Below, piece by piece: positions 1 through 8,196 of a stretch of 20,105 nucleotides of DNA. A program made the translations under genes and the position numbers. This stretch comes from Candidatus Latescibacterota bacterium. Its GTDB lineage: Bacteria > Latescibacterota > UBA2968 > UBA8231. Each line of letters begins with the position of its first letter. The first letter of the stretch is position 1. The stretch covers positions 1-20,105 of the forward strand of contig JAJDYK010000286.1 in assembly GCA_022825185.1 (NCBI GenBank), in the 5' to 3' direction. The notes under the pieces were generated by a model that did no database searches, was not told the origin of the DNA, and worked only from the letters and a program-made list of their open reading frames with translations.

Positions 1-597
1 GTAGATATGGGGCCGTACTTCACCGCCCTGCCCTTTCTGCTGATCCCCTTCGTCCCAGCTCTTACCATGCGGGCTTGGGCCGAAGAACGCGCCCAGCATA
101 CCTTTGAGCTACTAATGACCCTGCCGCTGCACTCCTTGCAGGTCGTGCTAGGCAAGTATCTCGCGGCCCTCTGCTTCTACGCCATCGTCCTCGCCGGCAG
201 CCTGCCCATTGTGCTGATGCTTTTCTTTCTCGGAGACCCCGATCTCGGGCGCATCTGTGCGAGCTATCTCGGCGCGCTGCTGCTGGGCGCTTTCTTCCTC
301 TCCTTCGGCCTTTTTGCCTCCGGCCTGACCCGCGACCAGATCGTGGCCTTTGTACTCGCCGCGCTCTTCGGCTTCTTCTTCGTGCTCAGCGGGCACGAAA
401 AAGTCGTCGAGGTCCTCGACGGACTAGCGCCAGCCTATCAGCCGGGCACGTGGCTGTACGAGACTATATCGGTCCTGCCTCACTACGAGGCTTTTGGCCG
501 CGGCGTAATCGCCCTCGCCGACCTGCTGTACTTCGCGTTGATGAGCGGCTTTTTCGTCGCGATGAACTATCTCAGCCTCCAGAGATCCAAGTATTGA
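1..597 (+). CDS. ABC-2/GldF-type transporter permease (5'-truncated by the window)
   Basis: This is the C-terminal part of a polytopic ABC transporter permease. The frame is open to base 1, so the true start lies outside the window. The visible part starts in a hydrophobic segment and continues with the cytoplasmic signature RAWAEERAQHTFELLMTLPL, the 'EER..T.ELLmtlP' loop typical of ABC-2 permeases of the GldF/NosY type. About five further hydrophobic segments follow, around LAALCFYAIVLAGSLPIVLM, YLGALLLGAFFLSFGLFA, IVAFVLAALFGFFFVLSG and the C-terminal LADLLYFALMSGFFVAMNYL. The family forms the membrane channel of an ABC exporter with an ATPase, which is presumably encoded just upstream. The TGA stop overlaps the TTG start of the next gene, so the two are translationally coupled. 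The assignment to the ABC-2/GldF class is firm; the transported substrate is unknown. Confidence 0.85.
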   Translation, partial: VDMGPYFTALPFLLIPFVPALTMRAWAEERAQHTFELLMTLPLHSLQVVLGKYLAALCFYAIVLAGSLPIVLMLFFLGDPDLGRICASYLGALLLGAFFLSFGLFASGLTRDQIVAFVLAALFGFFFVLSGHEKVVEVLDGLAPAYQPGTWLYETISVLPHYEAFGRGVIALADLLYFALMSGFFVAMNYLSLQRSKY

Positions 598-3500
598 AGC
601 GGCATTTCTTGCTCCAAATTGCGCTGGCTTTTGCGCTGCTGTTGGGCATTGTCGCGTACGCCAGCCGCCTCCTGAACCTGACGGGCAGTTGGACCCTAGA
701 CCTAGCAGGGGACGACATCGCCACGCTCGCGCCGGCGACCAAGCGCTATCTCCGCTCCTTAGAAACCCCGCTCTCCATCACCTACTTTGCCACCGCCCGC
801 GAAAACATGCCGGCGCACCTCAAAGAACTCGAGCCCCAAGTCCGCCAGCTCCTGTCAGCTCTGCGCGACCAAGCGCCCAACCTCATCGACTATCGGGTCA
901 TCGACCCAGATCAAAGTGGGCGCGCTGGCATCGGCTATGCCGCTAGCAAAAAAGCCTCCTCCTTCAGCGTGCGGCGGGTGTTGCACGACGAGCATTCCGA
1001 GCAAAAAATCTGGTCCTCGCTAGTAATCGCGCGCGCCGACGCACCCGAAGTGCTCGTCCAAAGCATAGAGCCAGAACACCTGCCTTATCTAGAGGAGTAC
1101 GTCATCGCCCAACTACAGGCCGGACGAGCGCCGCCGCAACCGACCTTTGGCGTCTCAACACCGCCGCCCTTCCAACTCTTGGCGGCCTTTCTCAACGAGG
1201 CCGGGCCAGTCGTCGAACTAGATCTCAACAGCAATCCCACCATCCCCCCAGAAATCGACGTGCTGTTCTGGGTCCAGCCCGAAGTCGCTACACCGGAACA
1301 CGTGCGGCAGTTGCTTGCCTTTCTAGAATCCGGCCGCAGTGCCGTACTCGCCGGCAGCGCCTACCAAATCGGCTACGCCCCACAGGAGGACGCAATTTCC
1401 TATTGGGTACACCATGCGCCGCCTGCTTGGGGACAACTGCTCCAGCCCTTTGGCCTCCGGCCGGTACCGGACCTGCTCGTCGATAAAAACACCGGGCCGG
1501 TCATCCTCGACATGGGCGAAATCGTCGCGCCTTTTCACCTCCGGGTGCTGCCCGCTTTTTACAACATGAAGAGCTTTGCCGCGCCAGGTCGCGGCGGGCT
1601 TAATTTCGTCGCCGCCAGCGCACTCGAAGTCGATCCGCAGGCCGTCCAAGCCAAGGGCTTCCACGCGGAAATCGTCGGCACCACCACCGAAAGCCCCCGC
1701 GTCCTGCCCCTGCCCACAGGCCCCTTCACTGACGCCGACTTAACCGGCGGCCTGCCCGTGCCCAAACAAAATCTGCTGGTCCTGCTCAAACCGGACGATC
1801 CTTGGCAGGGGCAGCTATTCGTCTTGGCCAGCGCGTCGCCCTTCCAAGACGGCATCATCAACCAGCCCGGCTACGCCCACCGCGTCTTCCTGCAAAACCT
1901 CATCCGCACCTACGGCCAACCAGAGCGCGTATTGCGGGGGCGCGTGGAAAAGGGCGGGCCACAGCGACTGGTCCCGCCCGACGCACTCGCCCGTTTCTTC
2001 TGGCGGTTCTTTGCGGTCTTCTTGGTGCCCCTAGCATTTGTAGGTCTCGGCGTTAGGCACTACCTCCGCTACAGCCGCCCGAGCTGGCCAGCCGGCCGTT
2101 GGGGCCGCCAACTCGGTCTCGCCTGCTTGGTGCTCCTCATCGGTGCGCTCGTCTGGCGCGGCCGCGGCCCCTATCTCGACCTGACTGCCGACCGGCTCAA
2201 CACGCCCTCGCCGCTCTTGGGCCGCTTGTTGCAGGGCACGTCCCTATCCGCCGAGCTGATCGCCACGCACCGCGCTTCCATGCCCCGACAGCTCAAAGAC
2301 GCCGAAGACCGCATCCGCACCTTGCTCGCCGACTGCAACATCCCCCTGCGCGTGATCCGGCCCGACGCGCTGACTCCCGACCAACAGCAGACGTTCGCCG
2401 CCGAGGGGCTGACACCCTTCCCAGTCGAAAGAGTTCTCCACGACACGCTCGCCACCCAATACGTATGGAGCGGCCTGCGTCTGCTGGGCAATGGGCACAC
2501 CATCGCCGTGCCGCGCCTCGACCAACGCACCCACCTCGAATTCCTCCTAGCCGCAGCCTCCCACAGCCTGCAGCAGGGGCGCAAAATGCGCGTGGCCGTC
2601 ATCTCCGACTTGCCGCGTCTCTCGCCAGCCGAAGCCCTCGAAGACTACCAGAAGAAGGGCCTCATCGCCCCAGGCGGCACCGACGTGTACAGCGACTTAA
2701 AAACCCTGCTCGCCGACTATCTCTACGACATCTACTACATCAATCCCCGCACGCCAGTCATGCCTCAAGACATCGACGTTCTCGTGTGGATGCAGCCGCG
2801 CCGCGATTCGGGGCCGATCCTGCTGTTGCTGAGCCAGCATCTCGCACAGGGAGGCAAGGCCATCGTCGCCATGCAGCACTTCAACATCCAGCAGCGCCAA
2901 TACCGAGGCTCGGGGTTTCAGACGGTGTACTGGCCTCAGCCCCAATTCCAAGACCTCGACCGCTACCTGAAGCTCTTTGGCGTCGAACAGGTCCGCGAAG
3001 TACTCTTCGACCGCACCCAGTCGCACCTCGACCTAGAGACCCAAGTCAACCGCACAGCCGTGCGCGAGTACGACCCACAAAAGGTCGCCTTGCCTTTCTT
3101 GATCCGCGCCGTCGGCCAGCACTACGACCACACCTCGCCGATCACCCGACACCTCGGCGATCAGCTCTTTATCTGGGGAAATCGCTTCGCCCTGAACCCG
3201 GCAGACCTAAATAGTGCGGGCATAACGGCCCAAACCCTGATCTCCACTTCGCCCCAAGCCTGGGCATACCCATGGCAGGGCGGTTGGCTGCCGCCCGAGG
3301 TATTCGCCCCGCAGACGTACCTGCCCGGCCCCCAACCCCTAGCCGCGCTGCTTACCGGACCTTTTCCCGAGGTCGCCTTCGCTGAAGACGAGGACGGCCG
3401 CGCCATGCTCCAGCGCGTGGGCGAACGCCCGCGACAAGCGGGGACCTTACTCCTGATCGGCTCTTCGGAAATGTTCAAAAACGATCACTTGCTGACCCCG

Positions 3501-3710
3501 GGCTTTAAACACGATCAATTCTTGCTCAATGCCGTGGCGTACAACGCTTATGGCGAGGAACTAGCCACCTTACAGGCACGGCGACCGACTTCGCGCGGCT
3601 TTCCCTTCCAAAGCACCGAGTCCAAGCGTCTGTGGCGGGTGTTCGTGGTAGGTGCGGGGCCGCTACTGTTTTTGGGCTATGCCCTCTATCGCCGCACGAG
3701 GCGAACGTGA
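594..3710 (+). CDS. Double-module GldG-like ABC transporter auxiliary protein
   Basis: This protein of about 1038 aa resembles GldG, the auxiliary subunit paired with GldF-type permeases (COG3225-like 'gliding motility' ABC component). I chose the TTG at 594 because it overlaps the permease stop (TTGA) and places a transmembrane helix at residues about 5-25; an upstream in-frame extension would run through the permease gene. Predicted layout: TM1, an extracytoplasmic GldG-type domain (about 30-450), TM2 and TM3 (about 466-522), a second similar domain (about 525-1010), and TM4 (about 1016-1032). The two halves repeat the same motifs: RRVLHD (127-132) against ERVLHD (612-617), and EIDVLFWVQP (220-229) against DIDVLVWMQP (726-735). 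Canonical GldG is roughly half this length, so this looks like a tandem fusion or internal duplication. The role in export is inferred from the family and operon. Confidence 0.8.
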   Translation: MKRHFLLQIALAFALLLGIVAYASRLLNLTGSWTLDLAGDDIATLAPATKRYLRSLETPLSITYFATARENMPAHLKELEPQVRQLLSALRDQAPNLIDYRVIDPDQSGRAGIGYAASKKASSFSVRRVLHDEHSEQKIWSSLVIARADAPEVLVQSIEPEHLPYLEEYVIAQLQAGRAPPQPTFGVSTPPPFQLLAAFLNEAGPVVELDLNSNPTIPPEIDVLFWVQPEVATPEHVRQLLAFLESGRSAVLAGSAYQIGYAPQEDAISYWVHHAPPAWGQLLQPFGLRPVPDLLVDKNTGPVILDMGEIVAPFHLRVLPAFYNMKSFAAPGRGGLNFVAASALEVDPQAVQAKGFHAEIVGTTTESPRVLPLPTGPFTDADLTGGLPVPKQNLLVLLKPDDPWQGQLFVLASASPFQDGIINQPGYAHRVFLQNLIRTYGQPERVLRGRVEKGGPQRLVPPDALARFFWRFFAVFLVPLAFVGLGVRHYLRYSRPSWPAGRWGRQLGLACLVLLIGALVWRGRGPYLDLTADRLNTPSPLLGRLLQGTSLSAELIATHRASMPRQLKDAEDRIRTLLADCNIPLRVIRPDALTPDQQQTFAAEGLTPFPVERVLHDTLATQYVWSGLRLLGNGHTIAVPRLDQRTHLEFLLAAASHSLQQGRKMRVAVISDLPRLSPAEALEDYQKKGLIAPGGTDVYSDLKTLLADYLYDIYYINPRTPVMPQDIDVLVWMQPRRDSGPILLLLSQHLAQGGKAIVAMQHFNIQQRQYRGSGFQTVYWPQPQFQDLDRYLKLFGVEQVREVLFDRTQSHLDLETQVNRTAVREYDPQKVALPFLIRAVGQHYDHTSPITRHLGDQLFIWGNRFALNPADLNSAGITAQTLISTSPQAWAYPWQGGWLPPEVFAPQTYLPGPQPLAALLTGPFPEVAFAEDEDGRAMLQRVGERPRQAGTLLLIGSSEMFKNDHLLTPGFKHDQFLLNAVAYNAYGEELATLQARRPTSRGFPFQSTESKRLWRVFVVGAGPLLFLGYALYRRTRRT

Positions 3711-4711
3711 TTCGCTTACTCTGCGCATTGGGGGCCTTGCTGGTCCTACTCGTCCTCGGGGAGAGCGCACTGCGCGAGCACCAGCGCACGGTGCGCCGCA
3801 CCGCCGGGGCCTTGCGCCTCTTGGCACCCGAACCGGCCTCAGCCGTCGATCAGATTGAGGTCCACGCGGCCGGACGCCGCTGGCACTACGTCCGGCGAGG
3901 GAACACTTGGTATTTTCCCGCGTATCACCGCGCCTTTGTCCTCAATCGCCGCGTCGAGCACTTGCTCCAGAGTCTGCTCGCCACCCCTGCGACCTTCGTC
4001 TCGACCGAGCCTGGGGACCTAGCCCGTTATGGCCTCGGTCCAGGTAGCGTCCGCATCCACCTGCTCGATCCACAGGGGCGTCCCTTGCTCGAAGTGCGCC
4101 AAGGGCGCGGTGCTCCCGCAGCCCGCGCTGGGGAATCGTATGTCCAGCGCGTTGGTGCCGACAGCATCTTCCACCTCCACGCCCACCCCGTCCACGCCCT
4201 CGACACCGCGCCGCCTGCGCCAATGCTCGACCGCCGCGTCCTGCCCCAAGCCTTGCAGCGCAAGGGGCTCCGGCAAATCGCCTTCGCTGGCGACCCTTCC
4301 TACCCAGTGCAATCCCTCAGCCGCCAGTTAAAAGCCATGACGGCACCAGGCCCTATGATGCCGACCTACGAGTGGGTCGCCTCGTCTGCAACCGGTTCGG
4401 AGATTTGCCTCTCCGCGAATGCAGAAGCCTACACCGACTTCCTCAAACGCCTGACGTGGTCGGCTTTGCACGATCCGGGCCGCACCGATGCCTTTGCCCA
4501 AGCCAGCTATCTCTATCTCGAAGACGAAGAGGGCACCATAGACACCCTCGCCATCGGCGCAGCCGACGACCGAGGCCGCTACCTCCGCCTCCACACCACC
4601 GGCCACGTCTTCTCCATAACGCCCGCAAGAGCCGCTCTCCTCTTCCCCACTCGCTCCGCCCTCCTCGACACACTCCCCCAACCCTCGCCCTACCACCAAG
4701 CCGAGCGTTAG
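3707..4711 (+). CDS. DUF4340-like membrane-anchored protein of the GldFG-type operon
   Basis: A protein of about 334 aa. The GTG at 3707 is preferred because it forms a GTGA overlap with the GldG-like stop and gives an immediate N-terminal membrane segment (residues about 2-20, IRLLCALGALLVLLVLG). The extracytoplasmic part shows the pattern of DUF4340: 'DQIEVHAAGRRWHYVRRGNT' with a following tryptophan-aromatic 'WYFP', then RVEHLLQSLLATPATFVS and 'DLARYGLGPGSVRIHL'. DUF4340 proteins usually sit directly downstream of GldF/GldG-type permease genes, as here, and are taken to be accessory parts of the same envelope complex. An upstream in-frame start at 3632 would lie inside the GldG-like gene and is unlikely. 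Biochemical function is not known. The gene ends about 50 bases before a strong terminator. Confidence 0.75.
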   Translation: MIRLLCALGALLVLLVLGESALREHQRTVRRTAGALRLLAPEPASAVDQIEVHAAGRRWHYVRRGNTWYFPAYHRAFVLNRRVEHLLQSLLATPATFVSTEPGDLARYGLGPGSVRIHLLDPQGRPLLEVRQGRGAPAARAGESYVQRVGADSIFHLHAHPVHALDTAPPAPMLDRRVLPQALQRKGLRQIAFAGDPSYPVQSLSRQLKAMTAPGPMMPTYEWVASSATGSEICLSANAEAYTDFLKRLTWSALHDPGRTDAFAQASYLYLEDEEGTIDTLAIGAADDRGRYLRLHTTGHVFSITPARAALLFPTRSALLDTLPQPSPYHQAER

Positions 4712-4762
4712 ACGAGCGCAACAACACAATGCTTCAGCCGCGCTATTTCACCAATAAACAAC

Positions 4763-4793
4763 AAAATGGGACCTCGATTTGAGGTCCCATTTT
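4763..4793. terminator. Bidirectional intrinsic terminator between convergent blocks
   Basis: A perfect 13-bp inverted repeat (AAAATGGGACCTC / GAGGTCCCATTTT) with a 5-base loop lies between the stop of the DUF4340-like gene (4711) and the stop of the convergent 1087-aa gene (4817). The stem ends in A/T runs on both sides, so U-tracts form in both directions; the - strand continues with TTTTGTTGTTT. It should terminate both converging transcripts. Confidence 0.9.
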
Positions 4794-4816
4794 GCCGACG
4801 CGCTATTTAGCCATTG

Positions 4817-7800
4817 CTACTTCAGCAGCAGCATCTTCTTGATCTCGCGGAACTCTTCTCCCGCCTGCAAGCGGTAAAAATACATCCCCGACGACAAGCG
4901 ATGCCCGCTGTCGTTGGTCGCGTCCCACTCCACGGCGTAGCGACCGGCGCTCTGATGCTCGGCAATTAGCGTCCGCACTGGCTGACCCATTATGTTATAC
5001 ACGGTCAGCTCCACATCCGCCGCCTGCGGCAACGCATACTGGATCGTCGTCGCCGGGTTGAACGGATTCGGGAAATTATCCGCCAAGGAGAACGCTTCCG
5101 GCCGCGTTTGCACTACTGCCTTCGCCGCTCCAGGGTCGCTTATCGCGATCTCTACCGAGTCCCCCTTCAGCCCGTCAATCGTACCGATCAGCCTGATGAT
5201 CTCGTCGCCTTCCTCCAAGTTGTCGGCTCTTGGATCGACGTAAAAGTTCACCGTCCCTGTTATCGAGCCAGCCAGAATCTCAATTTTAGGAGTAAATAGC
5301 GCGGCATAGTCCAAATCGCGCGTCGCCGTGGACCCGTTATCAATAGCCAAATGCACGGTTGCGTCTTCTGCCAATGCCTTCCCGTCCAACGTGGCGGTGA
5401 CCGTAACAGTGGTCAAATCGTCATTCTCACTCAACGTGCTCGGGTCCGCCGACAGCGCGATGGATGTACTCGGCGTTTCGTCGTCTCGGATCGCGATGTT
5501 GGTCACTAGAGTCTGCCCGGTCGATACGAGCGTGGCCTGCACCCCTATTGCCTCCAAGCCCTCTTCATTATTGTCGTTGATCGGCGTGAGGACCAGCGTC
5601 GCCATTCCCTCGGTAGCGCCGGCCGGAATGGTGATAAGCACTTCGAGGGTCACTGTGTAGTCCACATCGCGCTGCGCCGCCGTCCCCTCACTTGGGGCCA
5701 CAATAGCGAACTGCACGCTCTCGTCTGCCGCCGCCGCGGCCTCCAAGCTAAACGTCAGCGAGACTTCCGTCTCCGCAGCGTCCTCGCGGACCATCGCAGG
5801 TGCTGCCATCAGCCCAGCGGCCACAACCCCAGGAGCCTCGGCAGCGGGATTGACTTCAATGGTGAAGACCAGCACTGCGCTTTCGCCCGAGTCAATATCG
5901 ACCGCCGTGTACGTAACTTCGACCGCACCATCGGTGGCTTGCGTCGGCGTGCCCGCCAGCGTCCGCGTGGCCGAATTAAACCACAAACCCGCTGGCAGAG
6001 CCGAGACGCTGTACGCCGGGTGACAGTCCCTATCCGTAATTTCCGGCAGCACCAAATCGACAATCTCCGTGCCCACGGTGTAGGTCCGGGCGGCAATCTC
6101 AGCGCCCGCAGCAAAGGCCAGTTCCTTCTTTTCCTCAGCGATTACAGTAATAGCAAAGGACAGCACGGCCGCTTCGCCATCTCTATCGGTCGCCGTGTAT
6201 GTAACTTCGACCGCACCGTTAGTGGCTTGCGTCGGCGTACCCGAAAATTTTCGCGTGACCGAGTCAAACACCAAGCCCGCTGGCAGAGCCGAGATCTGGT
6301 ACGTCAGGTCGCCATCGCCGGTAGCCTCCGGCAGCTCCCAACTGGTAATCGCCGTGCCCACGGTGTAGGTCTGGGCGGCGATCGCAGCGCCCGCAGCAAA
6401 GGAAGGCACAGTGCCCTCGCTGCCGTCTCGCAGCGTTACATCTACCGTGCCGACCGTCAAAGTGACCGCTTCGCCATCGGCATATTGGGCGGTGACTTGC
6501 CGGTTGGCATACGGCACCGTCAGCCTAATTTTCTCTTCGCCTTCCTCAGTCCCGTCGTCAATCGGGATGATGGTGATCGTCGTCGTCCCCGACACTGCGC
6601 CGGCCGGAATCGTCAGAGGGCGCAGGACGGCCGTGTAGTCTATATCGCGCGTCGCCTCGGCCACATCGACGACCTCGTTATTCGCGTTTGTATCTTTGGG
6701 ATCGGGGTCGATGATCAACAGCACGGTCACGTCCCGGTCAAACACTCTCCCGTTCAACGTGCCGGTCACCGCGACATCGGTCCTATCGGCCCCCTCGCTC
6801 AGCCTAGTCGGAGTCGCCGTCAGCGAGATGCTCGTGCTGTTCGCGTCGTCGTCGGCGATCGCTATCGTTTTAACCGCCGATACGTCGCCGACTGCGATCT
6901 GTATGTATATCAAACCACGCGCAACCACTACGCTGTCGTTGTAGGGAGTAATGGTGAAGGTCGTCGTTCCCTCAGTCTCGCCAGCCGGAATGACAAACGG
7001 CGCAAAAGACAGCGTGTAATCCACATCGCGCGCTGGCGTGCTCGTCACCGCATCCCCCGACGGCAACGTCTCACCTACTGACAACACGCGCAGCCGCACC
7101 GTCTCGTCCTCAGCCAAGGCATTTGTCAATGAGACTTTCAATTCGATGGTCGTCTCACCGGCGTCCTCGCGCACACTCTCTTGACTCAGCGTAATGGCAT
7201 CGGCTGTGGCAGCGACCGCTTTCTTTATTTTGAGATCCAACGGGCGGACCGTTAGCCCATTTGCAATCTGTATCCCCGCATTATTCGCATCACTATCGGG
7301 CGTCGCCACCCGGATCGTGCCCGGCAGCCGGCTTCTAGGAGCGATGGTAATCGTCGCCGTCCCCGACACCTTATTGCGCGGAATCGTCAGCGTCGCCAGC
7401 GTCACTGTGTAGTCCAAATCGCGCTGCGCCTCGCGATTGTCCTTGGTCGCATCCGCATCGTCGATAGTGCCGTCGCCATTGGTATCGGCGTTGGGATTGG
7501 GGCCCAAGTCGGGATGATCGCCAATGGTCAAGACGAAACTCGTCGCCTGTCTTAGCACCTTGCCATCCAAGGTCGCCGTCACGGCGATTTCGGTCGCACC
7601 ATCGAGCCTATTTAGCTCGACAATATCGGCCGACAGATCGATGTTTTGGCTGTCCTTGTCGTCGTCAACCAGCGTGATCGTCGCCGGCTCGACCGTCTTA
7701 ATGCCAGCATTGCCGCGGATCTCGATAGAAAGATCTGTGTCAACGATCTCATCGTTGACGGGGAAGAGCGTGATAGTCCCGGTTGCCCGTTTCTCGCCCG

Positions 7801-8080
7801 CCGCAATCCTGAGAACGGCCAGCCTGATGCGGAAGCGACTATTGAGCCCCTCTTGGGAGATTCCCAAGAGCACGAAGACATCCGTTTCCACCGCTGTATC
7901 ATCCGTAACTTCGACTGTCACCTCGACATCGGTCTCCCCGGCATCCTCGCGCACACTGCTCGGATTTACCGACAGCGCCAACTGCGCCTCGGCCTCCCCG
8001 CTCCATCCCAGCACCAAACCAGCGGCCAGCAGCCAAGGCACACAGGCCAGACGCCGCAGCACCAACTTCGCATGTATCAT
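4817..8080 (-). CDS. Secreted Calx-beta/putative-Ig repeat protein A with T9SS-type C-terminal domain (1087 aa)
   Basis: A predicted surface protein. Residues 1-32 form a signal peptide (basic MIHAKLVLRR, hydrophobic core, cleavage near AEAQ). Modules in order: Calx-beta-like at about 33-145, 146-285, 295-415, 416-556; putative Ig (He_PIG-like, 'GLVFDSVTRKFSGTPTQ') at about 560-648 and 653-747; Calx-beta-like at about 756-870 and 871-985; sorting domain 998-1087 with [36 protein letters not shown] and terminal KKMLLLK. Calx-beta modules show VREDAGET, RD(V/L)DYT and acidic DDD ends, consistent with calcium-bound beta-sandwiches. Residues 199-210 form an EF-hand/dockerin-like loop. The start is set by GGGGAGG seven bases before the ATG. 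The C-terminal domain matches T9SS type A/FlgD-like sorting domains, so surface attachment or release through T9SS is inferred. The binding partner is unknown. Confidence 0.85.
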   Translation of the reverse strand: MIHAKLVLRRLACVPWLLAAGLVLGWSGEAEAQLALSVNPSSVREDAGETDVEVTVEVTDDTAVETDVFVLLGISQEGLNSRFRIRLAVLRIAAGEKRATGTITLFPVNDEIVDTDLSIEIRGNAGIKTVEPATITLVDDDKDSQNIDLSADIVELNRLDGATEIAVTATLDGKVLRQATSFVLTIGDHPDLGPNPNADTNGDGTIDDADATKDNREAQRDLDYTVTLATLTIPRNKVSGTATITIAPRSRLPGTIRVATPDSDANNAGIQIANGLTVRPLDLKIKKAVAATADAITLSQESVREDAGETTIELKVSLTNALAEDETVRLRVLSVGETLPSGDAVTSTPARDVDYTLSFAPFVIPAGETEGTTTFTITPYNDSVVVARGLIYIQIAVGDVSAVKTIAIADDDANSTSISLTATPTRLSEGADRTDVAVTGTLNGRVFDRDVTVLLIIDPDPKDTNANNEVVDVAEATRDIDYTAVLRPLTIPAGAVSGTTTITIIPIDDGTEEGEEKIRLTVPYANRQVTAQYADGEAVTLTVGTVDVTLRDGSEGTVPSFAAGAAIAAQTYTVGTAITSWELPEATGDGDLTYQISALPAGLVFDSVTRKFSGTPTQATNGAVEVTYTATDRDGEAAVLSFAITVIAEEKKELAFAAGAEIAARTYTVGTEIVDLVLPEITDRDCHPAYSVSALPAGLWFNSATRTLAGTPTQATDGAVEVTYTAVDIDSGESAVLVFTIEVNPAAEAPGVVAAGLMAAPAMVREDAAETEVSLTFSLEAAAAADESVQFAIVAPSEGTAAQRDVDYTVTLEVLITIPAGATEGMATLVLTPINDNNEEGLEAIGVQATLVSTGQTLVTNIAIRDDETPSTSIALSADPSTLSENDDLTTVTVTATLDGKALAEDATVHLAIDNGSTATRDLDYAALFTPKIEILAGSITGTVNFYVDPRADNLEEGDEIIRLIGTIDGLKGDSVEIAISDPGAAKAVVQTRPEAFSLADNFPNPFNPATTIQYALPQAADVELTVYNIMGQPVRTLIAEHQSAGRYAVEWDATNDSGHRLSSGMYFYRLQAGEEFREIKKMLLLK
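7451..7486 (-). other. EF-hand/dockerin-like loop inside a Calx-beta-like module of protein A
   Basis: The stretch encodes DTNGDGTIDDAD (residues 199-210): acidic or Asn ligands at positions 1, 3, 5, 9 and 12, Gly at 6 and Ile at 8, as in canonical EF-hand and dockerin calcium loops. It is inserted just before the RDLDYT strand of the second Calx-beta-like module. Calcium binding is inferred from the pattern. Confidence 0.65.
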
Positions 8081-8108
8081 TACTTTGCCTCCCCAATGTA
8101 AGAGTAGT
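8078..8108 (-). promoter_or_regulatory. Conserved ribosome-binding leader of gene A
   Basis: The leader reads GGGGAGG, then seven bases ending AGTA, then ATG. Genes B and C have the same layout. The flanking inverted repeat that is perfect in gene B (ATTACTC/GAGTAAT) has two mismatches here (ACTACTCT against AAAGTAAT), so a sequestering hairpin would be weaker. The SD decides the start codon. Confidence 0.7.
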
Positions 8109-8122
8109 TGCCTGTTGGTTTA

Positions 8123-8150
8123 TATATAATAATAAGAAATAGGGCCTCAA
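8123..8150 (-). promoter_or_regulatory. Possible promoter of gene A, -35 inside the preceding terminator stem
   Basis: TTGAGG (8150-8145) and TATATA (8128-8123) are separated by 16 bases, about 40 bases upstream of the ATG of gene A. Each hexamer matches the sigma-70 consensus at four of six positions. The -35 hexamer lies inside the terminator arm of gene B. This is weak evidence; read-through from B is the alternative. Confidence 0.3.
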
Positions 8151-8173
8151 ATCGAAGTTTGAGGCCCTATTTC
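8136..8173 (-). terminator. Intrinsic terminator downstream of gene B
   Basis: A perfect 16-bp inverted repeat (arms 8136-8151 and 8158-8173, core AGGGCCTC/GAGGCCCT) with a 6-base loop follows the stop of gene B (8197) by about 23 bases. On the - strand it continues into TTATTATTATATATAAACC, a weak U-rich tail. It belongs to the same stem-loop family as 4763-4793, 12269-12305 and 12559-12588. Confidence 0.8.
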
Positions 8174-8196
8174 CTTGATACGCAGTGATGCGAGTA

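Noticed and set aside
2099..3214. A 371-codon + strand frame inside the GldG-like gene
   Set aside because: Lies in another frame of a gene with clear domain and membrane structure; the product would be Arg/Pro-rich low-complexity sequence.
5939..7081. A 380-codon + strand frame opposite gene A
   Set aside because: Arg-rich shadow of the repeat-coding strand with no SD and no recognisable domain.
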